Below are positions 1 to 12,303 of a stretch of 64,000 nt of DNA, in pieces (within the stretch, counting starts at the first letter, position 1; each line of letters begins with the position of its first letter). This stretch comes from Cocos nucifera (taxonomy: Eukaryota; Streptophyta; Magnoliopsida; Arecales; Arecaceae). Made by a program: the position numbers and the translations under genes. The notes beneath the pieces were generated by a model. It made no database searches. It saw nothing but the letters and a program-made list of their open reading frames with translations, and had not been told where the DNA came from. The stretch is taken from positions 1,439,208 through 1,503,207 of the forward strand of contig QRFJ01000021.1 of NCBI GenBank assembly GCA_006176705.1. The letters are read 5' to 3'.

Positions 1-2004
1 CTCGTTCATTTTTCTCTGATAATTTGTTGACACCAGAGTAGTTTACATTTTTTAAAAAACTGTTTTTTGGTTGAATTGCATTTATTTTGCTGTTTAGGGT
101 AGCATTCTGTTGATTTCTTGACGCAGTGGAGTTGTTTCCATGAAAAATGAGGAGATGGCTAGAATTATTATTGGGTTTTGACCTAAAATTTTGGAAAGTT
201 AGAATTTTCAAGGAGATTCGGACAGATTTGCTTGTTTTGGATGTCTTACGTGTTGCTAATTGATCGATGAATTCATTTGAAAGAGGCATCAATCATCGGT
301 TACTGGATTGAAGATAGCGTACATAGAGCTTAAAAGAAGAAAAGTTTTGGCGTTTTCTTCGACGTTGTGTTTCTGTCAAACTACTGAAATTAGTGCTATG
401 AATTGAATGAAGTGGAGTGAGATGTGCTTTTTCGGCCAAGTTCAATGGCATAAATTTCAGCCAACGCAGACCAAACAACTTAAATACTGAATATTTTAGT
501 TTCACGAGCTAATCTTGTTCCAAATGAAAGAAGAAACAAATAGAGAACTATGGAAGAAGGGCAAATCATGAGCGAACAACTGGTAGCTTAGTTTGTTGGC
601 ACCTATCTCTCCCAGTGAGAGGTCTTTAGTGCAAATCTGATGGGTGATGAATAACTATTGTATTATCAAAAAGATAAAAAATAAAGCTCACATGGTTCAT
701 CCATTACTGGTCTACATCCATGAGTGGTCAGAAATCGATAAAATTCATACTCAAATAAAGAGTCTTACGGATCTGATCTTATTGGTTGCATGATGTGAAA
801 TCCTCTTGCTCAACTTGGGAGAAGACATCATATTTTACCAACATCCACCAGGCAACTCCATATGTGCACCATCATGAGCTACACTGCAGTAGTGGACAGA
901 AGAAACTAGAGAAAGATGATCCTTTTCTCTTCTTGTTTAACCCCAGTACCATTTTTTGAGGTTTTAGATAATCGGCGCCTTGGACTTTGTTTACAAAATG
1001 CCTTCATATTTAGTTAAATGCTCACCACTTTACAAACAGAGAAAAAGGGACAGTTTTATATCACAATGCCTGTGTATTTTCACTTTCTAGTAACCATGGA
1101 CTTGTCGATGATTTAGTGCTAAACTTGCCTTGAGTGAATACATTAGATGTTGCAATCTCTACTCAAACTTCTTATTTGAACTAATTCTGTGAAGATGTGT
1201 TAGTTTTTTTCACCTAGTTCCCCATCTTTGAATGGTCACATCTTAAGTTCCCCATTTTTGAATAACCATATCTTACCTTTTCTAGTGGTTCCTTGGATGT
1301 GGTGTTGAACCCCAAAATGGCTAACTCTTAATTGATTAACAAGGCTTACCATCTGTTAAATAGCTCTGTGCTCTCTGGTAAAACATTGAAGTTATTCTAC
1401 CGACTGTTAATTTTTCATATTATGATGTGCCATCTTTGGTACTGGAGAATGCTATTGTTGGTACGAGCTTTTGATGTCCAGCTGATTGGAACATCATAAA
1501 ACAACAGGGTGAAGATAAAATTGTTAATGTGATGCATGGTATTTTTGTGGTTGTTCTAGTGAAAATTTTCAACTGGGTTCTCTAGTCAAAATATCGAGAA
1601 TTCGTGGGTGAACTTCATCTTTCAATTGCTCCCCTTCTGCCCTTGAGCATTATGTAGGATATGCTAAAAAATGAGATGCTGACACAAGCAAAGATAGTAT
1701 AGTTACTGAAAATGCTAAAAGATTGATGACTAGGCCTCAGGTGAGATGATTGAACTTTCAGAAATTTTGACTTTAACCTGTAGCTGTGAGGAAGTCAAGT
1801 GCTAAAATTGATGCTCTTATTGGAATCCTGTGAACTGGTAAGAACTTTTTAGAGTATGTTTCTTGTGAATTCAACAAAAAAAAAAAGGAAAGAAGGCAAA
1901 TGTAAAGCATGTAGTGGATACAAAAGGAAATGGAGGAGATCTTATGATTGAATTTGATTAATCAACAGAATATCTAAATGGGTAAAGTTGATTGTGACAT
2001 CACA
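1..2004. repeat. Copy A of a ~2-kb direct repeat (intron-1 sequence of the kinase gene)
   Basis: This stretch matches 26175-28180 almost base for base at an offset of 26174-26176. The differences I saw are one substitution near position 334 and a 2-nt indel near 1015. The match ends at TGACATCACA (position 2004 here, 28180 in the other copy), after which the sequences are unrelated. The left edge is cut by the window, so the duplication may extend further upstream and could include another copy of the kinase first exon. No coding potential, tRNA or TE protein was seen inside; it looks like T-rich intron sequence. Confidence 0.95.
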
Positions 2005-2640
2005 AGAAATATATAAATTAAGATTTGATATTACCCAATTCAAGGCACATTTTAGAAGGTGCTTCTTTTAGAATAGAATTTATTCTATCTAAATGCAAAC
2101 AGTTGATAGCAGTCTACTCTCAAAATATAATAAACTGCTTTGTGTTCTCTTTAAAGTGCACTCTAATAAAGAAGAATCAGAGTCAAAGCCAAACTAGCCA
2201 AATCCAGATACGTTGAAAATCAGCAAACTTAGTTGAAACAAATTCTCCAACAATTCTTTTTTATGTAAACACATTAATCATCTTCTCAAGTGCTTAATGG
2301 GTGCAGTTAAGTTCACTCAATTAGTGCTCTCAATCCTCTCCTCTAATCTGATATTATTCGAATGGAAGAAAATGTTATTTCTGATGGATGGAAAGTACAA
2401 TCGTACAATCCCTTTTCCATTTATCGATATGAAAAGGGTGAGTACAATTGGATGCTTAAGCATTCTTTTACAATCCCTTCCCCATTTACGAACATGAAAA
2501 GGGTGAGTATAATTGGATGCTTAGGCATTCTTTTATTAGATACATCTCTTCTCATAATCCATCCATTCATCAAGAATTGTATCCCTTGGTATCAGTATCA
2601 GATTGAATGTATCTTTTTGTTAGAATGCATCTCTTCATTC
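2005..2640. repeat. AT-rich unclassified sequence with a 65-bp tandem pair
   Basis: It begins exactly where the 2-kb repeat breaks off and has no convincing coding content. It holds two copies of a 65-bp unit (2405-2469 and 2470-2534), each with a CCTTTTCCATTTA...GAAAAGGGTGAG segment that is partly self-complementary. It may be the inner part of the CACTA-like element that ends at 2868, but no matching left terminus was found at 2005. Confidence 0.5.
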
Positions 2641-2868
2641 TAATGAATAATACTAATGAATAAAAAAAAATTCGACAAAAATTTTTCATCATAATTTTTT
2701 TTTATTAGCGACAAAAATGAATTTATCATCGCTAATTATTATTTGTGATCCCATTTTTTGTGACGAAGAATTAGCGATAAAATTTTCGTTGTTAATAATT
2801 ATTAGTGATGAAAATTAATTATTTATGATGAATTTATTACATCACAAAAATTAAGTTTTGTTGTAGTA
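2641..2868. mobile_element. CACTA (En/Spm)-like transposon terminus
   Basis: The segment ends in GTTTTGTTGTAGTA, whose reverse complement TACTACAACAAAAC resembles the conserved CACTACAAC terminus of plant CACTA elements with the first base changed. Inside are several copies of subterminal motifs of the TTAGCGACAAAAAT / ATTTTCGTCGCTAA type in both orientations, which is typical of CACTA subterminal arrays. No transposase is visible, so this is a terminal remnant or a non-autonomous derivative. Confidence 0.6.
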
Positions 2869-2876
2869 TGTTTTCA

Positions 2877-5386
2877 CATCTATTTGGTGAACTTCTAGTT
2901 TAAATATAGAAGCTAGAGCAATTAAAGTCCTAATGGATATAATTTTAGTAATAGAAGAATATGTATCAAAATAGTCAAAACCTTCTTTTTAGAAAAAATC
3001 TTTAGCAACTAATCTTACTTTAAATTTATCTACAGATCCATTTGTTCTTAGTTTTTTTATAAAGATCCATCTACAGGTTTACATCCTTCATATAGATCAA
3101 CAAGAATCCAAGTTTTATTATTTATTAAAGATTTCATTTCATTATTAATAGCTTCTTTCTAAAATATAGAGTTTATTGAATTAAAGACATCATTATAATA
3201 CTTAGGATCATCTTCTACTAAATAAATATTAAAGTCATTTTTATAATTCTTTTCAATCTTATGTCTTTTACTTCTTCTAGGTTCATCTAAATATGAAAAA
3301 AAAAGTATTTTAACTAAAATCCTCTATATTAAAATTGCTACTAGAAGGTAAATTAAAAGATTTATTAACTTTATTCTTAAAAGGCATAATATTTTCAAAG
3401 AAAACATCTCTAGACTCTATTATAGTATTTACATCAATTTTATGAATCTTTGATTTTATAATCATAATTTTATAACTAGTACTATTTTGAGAATAACCTA
3501 TAAATATGCCATCTATAGTTTTAGGACCTGACTTTCTTTTCTTATTTTCAGGTTATTTTAACCTTGGCTAAATACCCCTATAATTTAAGATGATTTAGAT
3601 TAGGTTTTCTACCTTTTCCTATTTCATAAGGTGTTAAGTTAGAACCTTTATGAGAAATTCTATTAAGGATATAAGAGCCTCCTCCTATAAATTCAAAAAT
3701 ACATCAGAACTAGCAATCATAGATTTAATCATATCAATTAAAATTTAATTTTTTTCAGCTACTCCATTAGACTGGGGTGAATAAGGAGAGGTAATTTCAT
3801 AAAGAATATCATTAATTTTGCAAAAATTATTAAGCTCATTTGAAGTATATTCTCCTCCTCTATCTGATCTAAGAATTTTAATTTTTTTATTAAGTTGATT
3901 TTTAACTTCACTCTTATAAACCATAAATTTATTTAAAGCTTCATCTTTTGTTCTAATAAAAAAGACATAGCCCTACTTAGAGAAATCATCTATAAAAATA
4001 ATACAATATATTTTTTCACTTCTAGTTAGAATGTTTAAGTCGTATACATCATTATATATTAGTTCTAAAAAGTTCAGTTTCTCTGTATATTATTTTAAAT
4101 GGTTTTGTTGGTTACTTGGACTGTTTACATATCTCATAATTTTTTTATTTGTAATTATATCATGCTTAGAAATCAAATTTAAATTGATCATTCTCTTAAT
4201 AGTATTATGATTTATACAACCAAGTCTACCATGCCATAGATCAGAAGATACAACATTGTAAACAAAAGAACTAATTTTATTGCCTTCAACTTTCGTTATA
4301 TTTAATTTAAATAAACCATCGAACACATAACCCCTTCCAATAAAATTACTATCTCTGGTTAGAACAACTTTATTTGACTCAAAAATCATTTTATAGCCAT
4401 CCCTTATTAATAAGAAATGATAGATCAAATTCTTTCTAATTTCTGGTATATGCTGCAATTTGTAGAAAGTGAGAGTCTTGCTGGATGTTAGTATCACGTC
4501 TACTTTTCCTTCTCGTCTCACATATATAGCACTAACGTTTCCCATCTTTACAATATTTCCATTAGAGACCTGATAAATGAAGAATAAAAATTTATCAATA
4601 CAAACATGCACAATAGCACCAGTATCAATCCACCAATCGGTAGATTGATATGCTAGATTTATCTTAAAATTTATAAAAACAAATCTTTCATCGGCTCTAA
4701 GTGAATTGGATCCGGCATTCACCATGTTTGCCTCTGGGCTATTATGATCTTTCTGACTCTTTAGAGGCTCATCTTTCGGATAGCGGCAATTTCATGTAAA
4801 GTGCTCGAGTTTACCAATAAAGATAACATCTTTTTTTTCATATTTTTATTTTTATTAATTTTTGATTGAGGCTTAAGATTATTATTAGAATTTTCTTTTC
4901 TAAATTTTTGATTTTTATTTCTCTCAACCAAATTTATTTTATTTTGAAAATCATTGTACAATATATCTTTTTCTCTATATTTTCTTTCATTTGAAGAGAA
5001 ACTATTAAATTACTCATGGTTGACAAATGCCTTTTATATTTTAATGATAAAGCAAATGATTCAAAAATTTTTCATCAAGATTTATTCTTTTTTTGGTCAT
5101 ATCATGAACCAAAACTTGCATTTCATAAGTTTGTTGCACCATAGATTTTTCATCTATTATTTTATGATCTAGAAACTTTCTTATAATATATTTTCTCGGC
5201 TTTCATCTTTTTTACCATATTTTTGTTCTAATGAATCTCATAACTCATGTGCAGCAGAAGTGGTACAATAAATATTATTAAATATATTAAAAAGAGCAAA
5301 TAGAATTCTATCATGATAAATAAAATCATTTTCTATATCAGATTATGCAGTGGTAGAGGTGGTAGTATCCTTACTTAGATTAGAAT
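2877..5386 (-). mobile_element. Ty1/copia retrotransposon fragment (gag to start of RT), decayed
   Basis: Read on the minus strand from 5386 to 2877, this carries in order a gag tail with a degenerate zinc knuckle (near 4780-4830), the gag-pre-integrase region, an integrase region, and the start of reverse transcriptase. The last shows WIFIKK...FKVRLVAKDF and DYFDTYSSITK, matching the conserved KARLVAKGF...DTYSPV stretch of copia RT. RT is cut off near 2877 next to the CACTA terminus. The frame is broken by stops throughout. The gypsy element at 5387 interrupts the gag part. Confidence 0.85.
4090..4725 (-). pseudogene. Copia protease/gag-pre-integrase fragment
   Basis: A 211-codon open stretch of the decayed copia element. 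It contains WWIDTGAIVHVC (residues about 31-42), corresponding to the W-x-x-DSGA active site of copia aspartic protease with the usual S replaced by T. It also has the gag-pre-integrase signature SSDLWHGRLGCIN, normally LWHxRLGH, near residue 161. Copia polyproteins are normally about 1300-1500 residues, so this is only a fragment. The histidine of the LGH motif is changed, consistent with decay. Confidence 0.8.
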
Positions 5387-6999
5387 TGATGCTGGCAAGG
5401 CTAACTATCATAGACCTATCTAACCACTAAGGAGATCGATGAACAAAGTTAATTAAAGTAATTAAAATATAAAATAATAAAAAATTAAAATAAGCAAGAA
5501 AAATAACTAAAGAAATTAGTCATGATTAAAGTCCGATCTAGAAAGTAACCCAGTCAGCATGCATAGATAAGAAATTTTAAAACAAGATCGTTGGTTGTTA
5601 AGGAACGACTGCTTGGCTAGGACTAATTAACTTAATTAATTAACTTAATTAAATTGAATCTAAAATGAATTAAAGATAGATAATTAGCATAAAAAAAATT
5701 TAAATAGCATTAATTTAAAAAAATTTCTAAACTAATCTATGAAGTAGTCTCACGTCGCACAGGATGTCTCGACTCCTGGGCAAGTGAGATTGAACCAAAG
5801 GAGGGCAAGATGTCCGGCTACAGATTCGCGGCAAAGAAGACCAAAGTCTTTGGATTTGAAATCACCCAAAATAAGATAGATAAGAATAACTTTTATAAGA
5901 AACACCCTGAAATATAGAAAATATCCAAAGTAATCCCAAGAAGCATAGAAGTCGGTAATGAAGGGGCCGGGTTTGCTCTGAAATCCATGCTCTTTCATGA
6001 TCGTGCAAGCAGAGGATGGAATCAGAAAATAGGGTTTTGGAATCCAATGCTCGGATGGGGCTTGGCGGCGATCGATGGGAATAAGCCCATCGAGAAGGGG
6101 CACTGGTGACGGCAGTGGGTGTCAAAGGTAGTGGAGGGCGTCGACGGCGGCGAATGGCACCCGTGGTGGTGGGATGGCTCAGGTAGTGGAGGATGGAGTT
6201 GTAGAGGGTTCGTCAGATGAGGGAGGTAAACAACGATGGGGATTCGCTGGTAAAGGATGGCGTTGATAGAGAATCAGATGAAGGATATTGCAAAGGTGGT
6301 GCTCATGGTGGCGGGTGGCGGGTGGCAGATGGTGGCGGCGCGCAACAAAGGAAAGTGAATGGGGTGGTAGCGAGTTGGATATGGTCCGATGGAGGTGGTA
6401 GCACGCGGCAGTGAGTAGTGTTGGTATGGTGGATGTAGTCCCATGGTGGAGGGGAGGAGAAAATGGTCGAATAGGGCAGCTTAGACGGTGGTGATGCAGA
6501 TGGTGGTGGCGGGTTGGGAAGCTAGCGGGTGGTGGCTGAATTTGAGAAGCTGAGAACAGGGGGGGTTGGGGTTCGGGAGCTTAGAAGTAGAGGAGAAAGA
6601 AGTAGCAGGGAAGAAGAAGAGAAAGAGAAGAAGAGAGCTTATAAGAGGAAGAGGAAGAATAAGAAGGAAGGAAGGAGAAGAAACACTCGGGGGGAAGAAA
6701 AGATTCTCAATTCAATTTTGTTCTCTGTTTTGATTAAAAAAAAAATCTTTTTATAAATGGACTCCAGACAAGTAATAGATTCTGATAAAATAAAAATAAA
6801 TTTTAATAAAAAAGATATGATTCCTAACAACCTGATTCCACCTCATGCTTTAAAATACATGCATGAGTTGAAAAATAAAAGACAATGCATCCAATTCACC
6901 ATACATCCATTTAAACAATCAGATATAATAATAATAATAGAAATATATGCAATACATGTAAATCTGCATTGAAAATCATACTAGATGATGTCCTCATCA
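5387..6999 (-). repeat. 3' LTR of Ty3/gypsy element (left LTR)
   Basis: Reads TGATG...CATCA end to end. Its first ~1.1 kb (5387-6490) aligns with 11059-12143. On the element's strand it lies downstream of the chromodomain-like region and follows CCCTCAGAAAAAT, which sits where the polypurine tract is expected. The five bases before it (AGAAT, 5382-5386) would be the target-site duplication, but the partner LTR is truncated so this cannot be confirmed. Small ORFs inside are by-products of GC-rich LTR sequence. Confidence 0.85.
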
Positions 7000-7941
7000 A
7001 TTTTTCTGAGGGTGAAAAAAACTCGACTCCATCAAGTCAAGTTCTGCACTGCTCTGGAAGTACTCAAAAAGATCTGGATCAATCCTCTATAGCTTATCTC
7101 GAGTAATCCAGAAATCCTCAAACTTTAGCCTACCTCACCAACGAACCAGAAAGCAATGATAGTCTTGACTCCTAGTGGACTTGATCTGCTCGTCTAGGAT
7201 ACGATCGATCATATCGTGCTTTTCTCTCATCTGGACTTACGGACACTCAGGAGGAGGGTCACTCTCAAAGGAAGGTGCAGACTCAAATGGATCACTGGAT
7301 ATCAATGCTGGCTCTTTATATTCAATTAGATTCGATATATTGAAAGTTGAATTAATTTCATAGCCAAGTGGTAGATTAATAACATATGCATTCGGTCCGA
7401 CTTTCTTTAAATCTTAAAAGAGCCTACTCCTCGGGCATGTAGCTTTCGAATGGTTCCTGATGGAAACTACTTAAGTCTGACCCTAATCATGAAATAATCA
7501 CCCTGAGCAAAATCCTTGACTCGCCAGAGAATCTGCTAATTGTTTATGCATTTGATTACTTAAATTAATTTTATCACCGATCTTTTTATGCAGACTCCTA
7601 ATATGCTTTGTAAAGGATGATGCTGACTCTGAAATCCTAACATGCACATATTATGGGATCAAGTCTACTAGTTTCCTAGAATGATAATCATGCACAACTT
7701 CAAAAGGATTCAAACTAATAAACTTATTTACCGAACTATTATATGCAAACTCTGCTCTAGGTAAAAATAAATCTCAATTTCTTGCATGCTCTCCTACCAA
7801 ACAACGAAGTAAATTTTTTAGACTTCTATTTATAACTTTAGTTTGGCCATCTATTTATGGATGATATGCAGTTGAAAATTTTTATTTTGTTCCCATTAAG
7901 TGCCATAAAGTTTTTCAAAAATAACTAATAAATCGAACATC

Positions 7942-8250
7942 TCAGTCAAACACTATAGATTTTGGCAATCCATGCAGCCTAACAATTTCATCAAAATATA
8001 GACGAGTAACTCTAGAGGCATCAGAGATCTTAGGATAGGAAAGAAAATTGACCATCTTGGAAAATCTATTTACCACCACACAAATGGAGTCATTTTTCTT
8101 AGCTGTTCGAGGCAATCCGAAAATAAAGTTCATACTCACATCTTGCCATGGACAATTAGGAATAGGTAACGAGATGTACAAACTAGTATTTTATTTTTGA
8201 TGTTTAGCCATGGCACAAGTACGGCATCGAGCAATAATCTGGGCTACATC
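7942..8250 (-). pseudogene. Gypsy integrase core fragment
   Basis: Open for 79 codons. It shows PWQDVSMNFIFGLPRT followed by VVVNRFSKMVNFLSY and LYFDEIVRLHGLPKSIVFD, the beginning of the retroviral-type integrase core (normally W-x-x-x-x-M-D-F and VVDRFSKMAHF). The first catalytic Asp, normally in the MDF motif, is replaced by Asn. The reading frame stops before the second Asp region is complete, so the enzyme is dead. Confidence 0.82.
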
Positions 8251-8559
8251 ACGCTTTAAGCTAGGCCAGTGAAATTAGGCCTCAAGGGCATCTATGGTTT
8301 TGCTCTTCCCAAAATGCCTAGATAAACCTCCAGCGTTTATTTCCCAAATTAAGAAATCTCATAGAATTTTGGGGGATACATGGTTTATTATTCTTGAAAA
8401 GGTAACCATTCTGAAGGATAAACTCACTAAGTTCTCTAGACGGTCCTTGCTTAAAGGAGGAAATAATATTTTTAAAGTTTGGGCACTCATCATATTGTTC
8501 TTTTAACTGCTCAAATCATGTAACTTTCATACTTACTACATCTTACGAGAGAGTGCATC

Positions 8560-9784
8560 AGCAGCTTTATTATCTACACCTGCTTTGTGCCTTATCATAA
8601 AGATATAGGCCTGAAGGAACTCAACCTACTTTTTATGTCTTGGATTTAATTTCTTTTGGGAGTTGAGAAACTTAAGGGCCTCATGGTCAAAATACCGGAC
8701 AAATTCTTATGGAAGTAGATAATATCTTCAAAACTTAAGAGCTTGGATCAAGGCATAGAATTCTTTATCATAGGTAGAATACCTGTGCTTGGAGTCATTT
8801 AGTTTTTAGCTAAAAAAAGCTACAGGATATTCTTCTTGACTTAGGACTCCACTAATTTCCATTTTAGATGCATCACATGCAATTTTAAAAACTTTTGTAA
8901 AATTTAGTAATCGCAAGACTGGAGCGTGAGTCATTTTTTCTTTTATTTTTTGGAAAGCTCGCTTAATGGCTCAGTCCATTTGAAGCCTCCTTTTTGTATA
9001 CAATCAGTGATTGAGATTGTGATGGTGCTAAAGCCTCTGATGAACCTTCGATAAAAAATTGCGAGATCATGGAAGCTTCGAACTTCATGCATGTTTTGGG
9101 GCACAGGCCATTCAATTATTGTGCGAACTTTCTCGGGGTCTACTGACATGCCATCAGGTGTTAATACAAATCCTAAGAAGATTATACGGTTTGTCAAAAA
9201 ATCACACTTCTTTAGGTTTGCATAGAGATTTTCAATTCTCAGGACTTGACAGACTTGTTGCAAATGGTCTAAGTGGTCTTTTTTAGTTCGACTATAAATC
9301 AGGATATCATCAAAGTATACGACCATAAATGAACAAATGAACGATCGTAGTACCTGAGTCATAATCCTCAAGAAAGTAGTCGGAGCATTGGACAGACCAA
9401 ATGGCATGACTAGCCATTCATACAGACCAATTTTTATTTTGAAAGTAGTTTTTCATTCATCGTCAGGTCTAATTCTGATATGATGGTATCTACTTTTTAA
9501 ATCAATCTTAAAAAGATAGTGGATCCAGATAGCATATCAATCATGTCATCCAACCTAGGAATAGAAAATCGATACTTCATAGTTATTTTATTTATTGCGT
9601 GGCTATCCACGCACATCCTCCACATACCATCCTTTTTTGGAGTTAGGAGTACGAAAAATGCGCAAGGACTCAGACTTTTCCTCACAAAATCTTTTTTCTT
9701 AAGAGCTTGGAAACTTATTCCTGTAACTCTGCATACTCGGTGGGGTTTAAACAATAGTAAGAGAGATTGGAAAGAGTGGCTCAT
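8560..9784 (-). pseudogene. Gypsy reverse transcriptase / RNase H fragment
   Basis: Two open stretches (9497-9784 and 8943-9407) cover the RT fingers and palm. The first carries TPKKDGMWRMCVDSHAINKITMKYRFSIPRLDDM; the second carries MPFGLSNAPTTF and the catalytic YFDDILIYS box followed by LGFVLTPDGMSVDPEKV. RNase H follows in a broken frame to about 8560, where DHEALKFLNSQ and NKAADALS can be read. Motif order and wording fit Ty3/gypsy RT closely. A frameshift or deletion between 9407 and 9497 separates the blocks. Confidence 0.9.
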
Positions 9785-10185
9785 GGAACGAGATCAATAA
9801 CATGCTGGACATCCCACATTGGGGGCAAATGGTCCGAGAGGTCTTCTGGGAAGACATCTTTGAATTGATCTAAGAGGGTAATCACTTCATGGGAATACTG
9901 GTGTAAAGAAACTATATCTCCACTTGTTTTCTTAACCGCCAGAATCAGACCAAAGAGCAATCATTCAATTCTTTTTCAAACTCTTTAGCATTGATTATAT
10001 GAAGGCTCTTCTTTTATTTTTGGCCATTTTGGTTATTATTTTCTATTTTCTTGAAAGCTCTAGGGGTGAAAGATATACAGTGATCTTTTTATCTTGGCTC
10101 ATAAATGTATAAGTATTAGATCGACCATGGAGTGTGGCATCCTGGTCAAAGAGCCATGATCTGTTAAGGATAATGCTACCAACTT

Positions 10186-10719
10186 TCATTGGCAACACAT
10201 CACATCAGATTTTATCTTGATATGATTGAAACTTGATCGAAACCAGATACCTATGCCTAATGGGATAGACGAAGCATCTACCCAGGCCATATTATATGGA
10301 CCAGGACAGTCTATAGGCATTAAACCTAGGCTCAATATAGCATTAGTGAAAATAATAGTCCTGCGCCAATCTTCACTATCTTTGGGTTGGGTCAGCACAC
10401 ATCTAACCATGTCTAATCGTTTTTCTGGTGCAGTCTCAATTTGGGTGATGTCATACTCTTCAAAAGTATCAGCCAATTCTAGATCTACGATATAGACCTC
10501 TTCCTCAAGGTCATTTTCAGAATTTTTAATTTTAATTTTTTCTATGTGTAGTGCTCTGGATGGGCATTGACAGGCAAAATGGCCTAGTCTATTGCACTTG
10601 AAGCATTGAATCGTGGAGCTAATCCCTCGAGAAGTTTCTTTGATGACTCCTTTTTCTTTGTCATTCTTCTTAGTTGGCAGTGTTGCAGATGGGGGACAAC
10701 TAATAGAAGTCTGATTCAT
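10186..10719 (-). pseudogene. Gypsy gag C-terminus with CCHC zinc knuckle
   Basis: A 177-codon open stretch on the element strand. Residues about 39-52 form CFKCNRLGHFACQC, a perfect CX2CX4HX4C nucleic-acid-binding knuckle, preceded by a basic linker and followed by an acidic region that would lead into protease. The expected protease active-site D-S/T-G is not recognisable. The start Met is not the true gag start; the gag N-terminus lies towards 11040 in broken frames. Confidence 0.8.
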
Positions 10720-11040
10720 ACTAGGTCTCAGGCCTAAGATACATGGTCTAGGAGGCTCAAATTGACGAATGATCGACTAACTCTGAAACCTGGTATCTAC
10801 AGTATTCAATTTGTTATCGATGCTTTCAAGATGTCCTAATATTTTTTTATAAGGTGGTTACTAAATTAGGTTCCATTTTATTAATTGGTTGAGAAGACTA
10901 TTTGGTATTTGGTTCCTAATCTAGTGGTCATGCAAAACTGTATTGATTTTTTTTTTTAAAAAAGGAAAGTAAGACGCAAACAAATAAATACAAAATGCAA
11001 CTAATCCTATCCAAAAGAAAAAGAAAAAAGAAAAATCTAG

Positions 11041-11053
11041 CTCTAATACCAAA
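11041..11053 (-). other. Primer-binding site (initiator tRNA-Met type)
   Basis: On the minus strand the LTR ends in GTCCCGCATCA, then GCTTTTT, then TGGTATTAGAGC. This differs by one base from the TGGTATCAGAGC typical of plant LTR elements primed by initiator tRNA-Met. It fixes the inner edge of the 5' LTR at 11059. Confidence 0.8.
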
Positions 11054-11058
11054 AAAGC

Positions 11059-12143
11059 TGATGCGGGACAAGGCTAATTATCCTAAACCTATTTAACTAC
11101 TAAGGAGATCAGTGAACAAAGTTAATTAAAGTAATTAAAATATAAAATAGTAAAAAATTAAAGCAAGTAAGAAAAATAACTAAAAAGATTAGTCGTGATT
11201 AAAGTTCGATCTAGGAAGTGACTCGGTCGGCACACATAGACAAAAAAATTTAAAATAGGATCGTTGGTCGTTAAGGAACAATAGCTTGGCCAGGGCTAAT
11301 TAACTTAATTAAATTGAATCTAAAAGAAACTAAAGATAGATAATTAGCATGAAAAAAAAATTAAATAGCATTGATTTAAAAAAAATTCTAAACTAATCTA
11401 TGAAGTGGTCTCATGTCGCACGGGATGTCTCGACTCCTGGGCAAATGAGATCGAACCGAAGGAAGGCAAGATGTCCAGCTATAGATTCGTGACAAAGAAG
11501 ACCAAAGTCTTCAGATTTGAAATCACCCAAAATAAGACAGATAAGAACAACTTTTGTAAGAAACACCCTGAAATATAGAAAATGTCCAAAGTAATCCCAA
11601 TAAGCATAGAAGTCGGCAATGAAGGAGCCGGGTTTGCTCTGAAATCCATGCTCCTTCACGATCGTGCAAGCAGGTGATGGGATCGAGAAATAGGATTTTG
11701 GAATTCGATGCTCTGATGGGGCTTGGTGGCGGTCGATGGAATAAGCCCATCAGAAGGGGCATTGGTGATGGCGGTGGGCGCCGAAGGCAGTGGAGGGCAT
11801 CGACGGCGGTGGATGGCACCCATGGTGGTGGGATGGCTTAGGTAGCGAAGGATGGAGCTGCAGAGGGTTCGTTGGGCGAGGAAGGTAAACAGTGGTGGGG
11901 ATTTGCTGGTAAAGGATGGTGTTGATAGAGAATCAGAAGAAGGGTGTCGCAGAGGTGGTGCTCATGGTGGCGGGTGGCAAATGGTGGCGGCGCACAGCAA
12001 TGGAAAGTGAATGGGGTGGTAGCGAGTTGGATATGGTCCGATGGAGGTGGTTGGTGGCGGCACGCGATAGTGAGCAGTGTTGGTGTGGTGGATGTAGTCC
12101 CGTGGTGGAGGGGAGGAGGAAATGGTTGAATAGGGCAGCTTAG
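11059..12143 (-). repeat. 5' LTR of Ty3/gypsy element, truncated
   Basis: Homologous to 5387-6490 (begins TGATGCGGGACAAGG versus TGATGCTGGCAAGG) with scattered substitutions, so the element is not recent. Homology stops abruptly after CAGCTTAGACGGTGG at 12143, so the outer ~500 bp of this LTR is missing. Confidence 0.85.
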
Positions 12144-12303
12144 ACGGTGGAGCATCCATTTTCCTTGGTGGAGCATTCATTTTCCTTGAAAAACTATGTA
12201 AAATACTATGTAAATATTAGACCATTTTCCTTGGTGGAGCATCCATTTTTCTTGAAAAACTATATAAAATACCTATTATACCCTTAATAAATATGAGACC
12301 ATA
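12144..12303. repeat. Short repeated spacer at the truncated gypsy LTR end
   Basis: Contains at least three imperfect copies of GGTGGAGCATCCATTTTCC followed by TTGAAAAACTATRTAAAATAC. It lies between the broken gypsy LTR and the copia LTR that starts at 12304. Local replication slippage or a filler insertion would explain it. No coding content. Confidence 0.6.

Larger units (their letters stand above)
7000..11058 (-). mobile_element. Ty3/gypsy (chromovirus-type) internal region, decayed
   Basis: On the minus strand the order is PBS, gag with zinc knuckle, protease region, RT, RNase H, integrase and a chromodomain-like tail. That order (RT before integrase) is diagnostic of Ty3/gypsy. The primer-binding site TGGTATTAGAGC lies next to the right LTR and matches the plant initiator tRNA-Met site with one change. 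The RNase H end shows NKAADALS near 8560. The C-terminal stretch near 7000-7160 (FLVRW...SEDFWITRD, read across stops) resembles the chromodomain of plant chromoviruses. Multiple stops and frameshifts make it non-autonomous now. Confidence 0.88.

Noticed and set aside
293..505. 70-codon ORF found in both copies of the 2-kb repeat
   Set aside because: Conserved only because the DNA copies are almost identical; it lies antisense in an intron and resembles no protein.
5750..6830. Several ORFs of 60-117 codons, repeated around 11411-12180
   Set aside because: They are LTR sequence of the gypsy element and appear in both LTRs; there is no protein resemblance.
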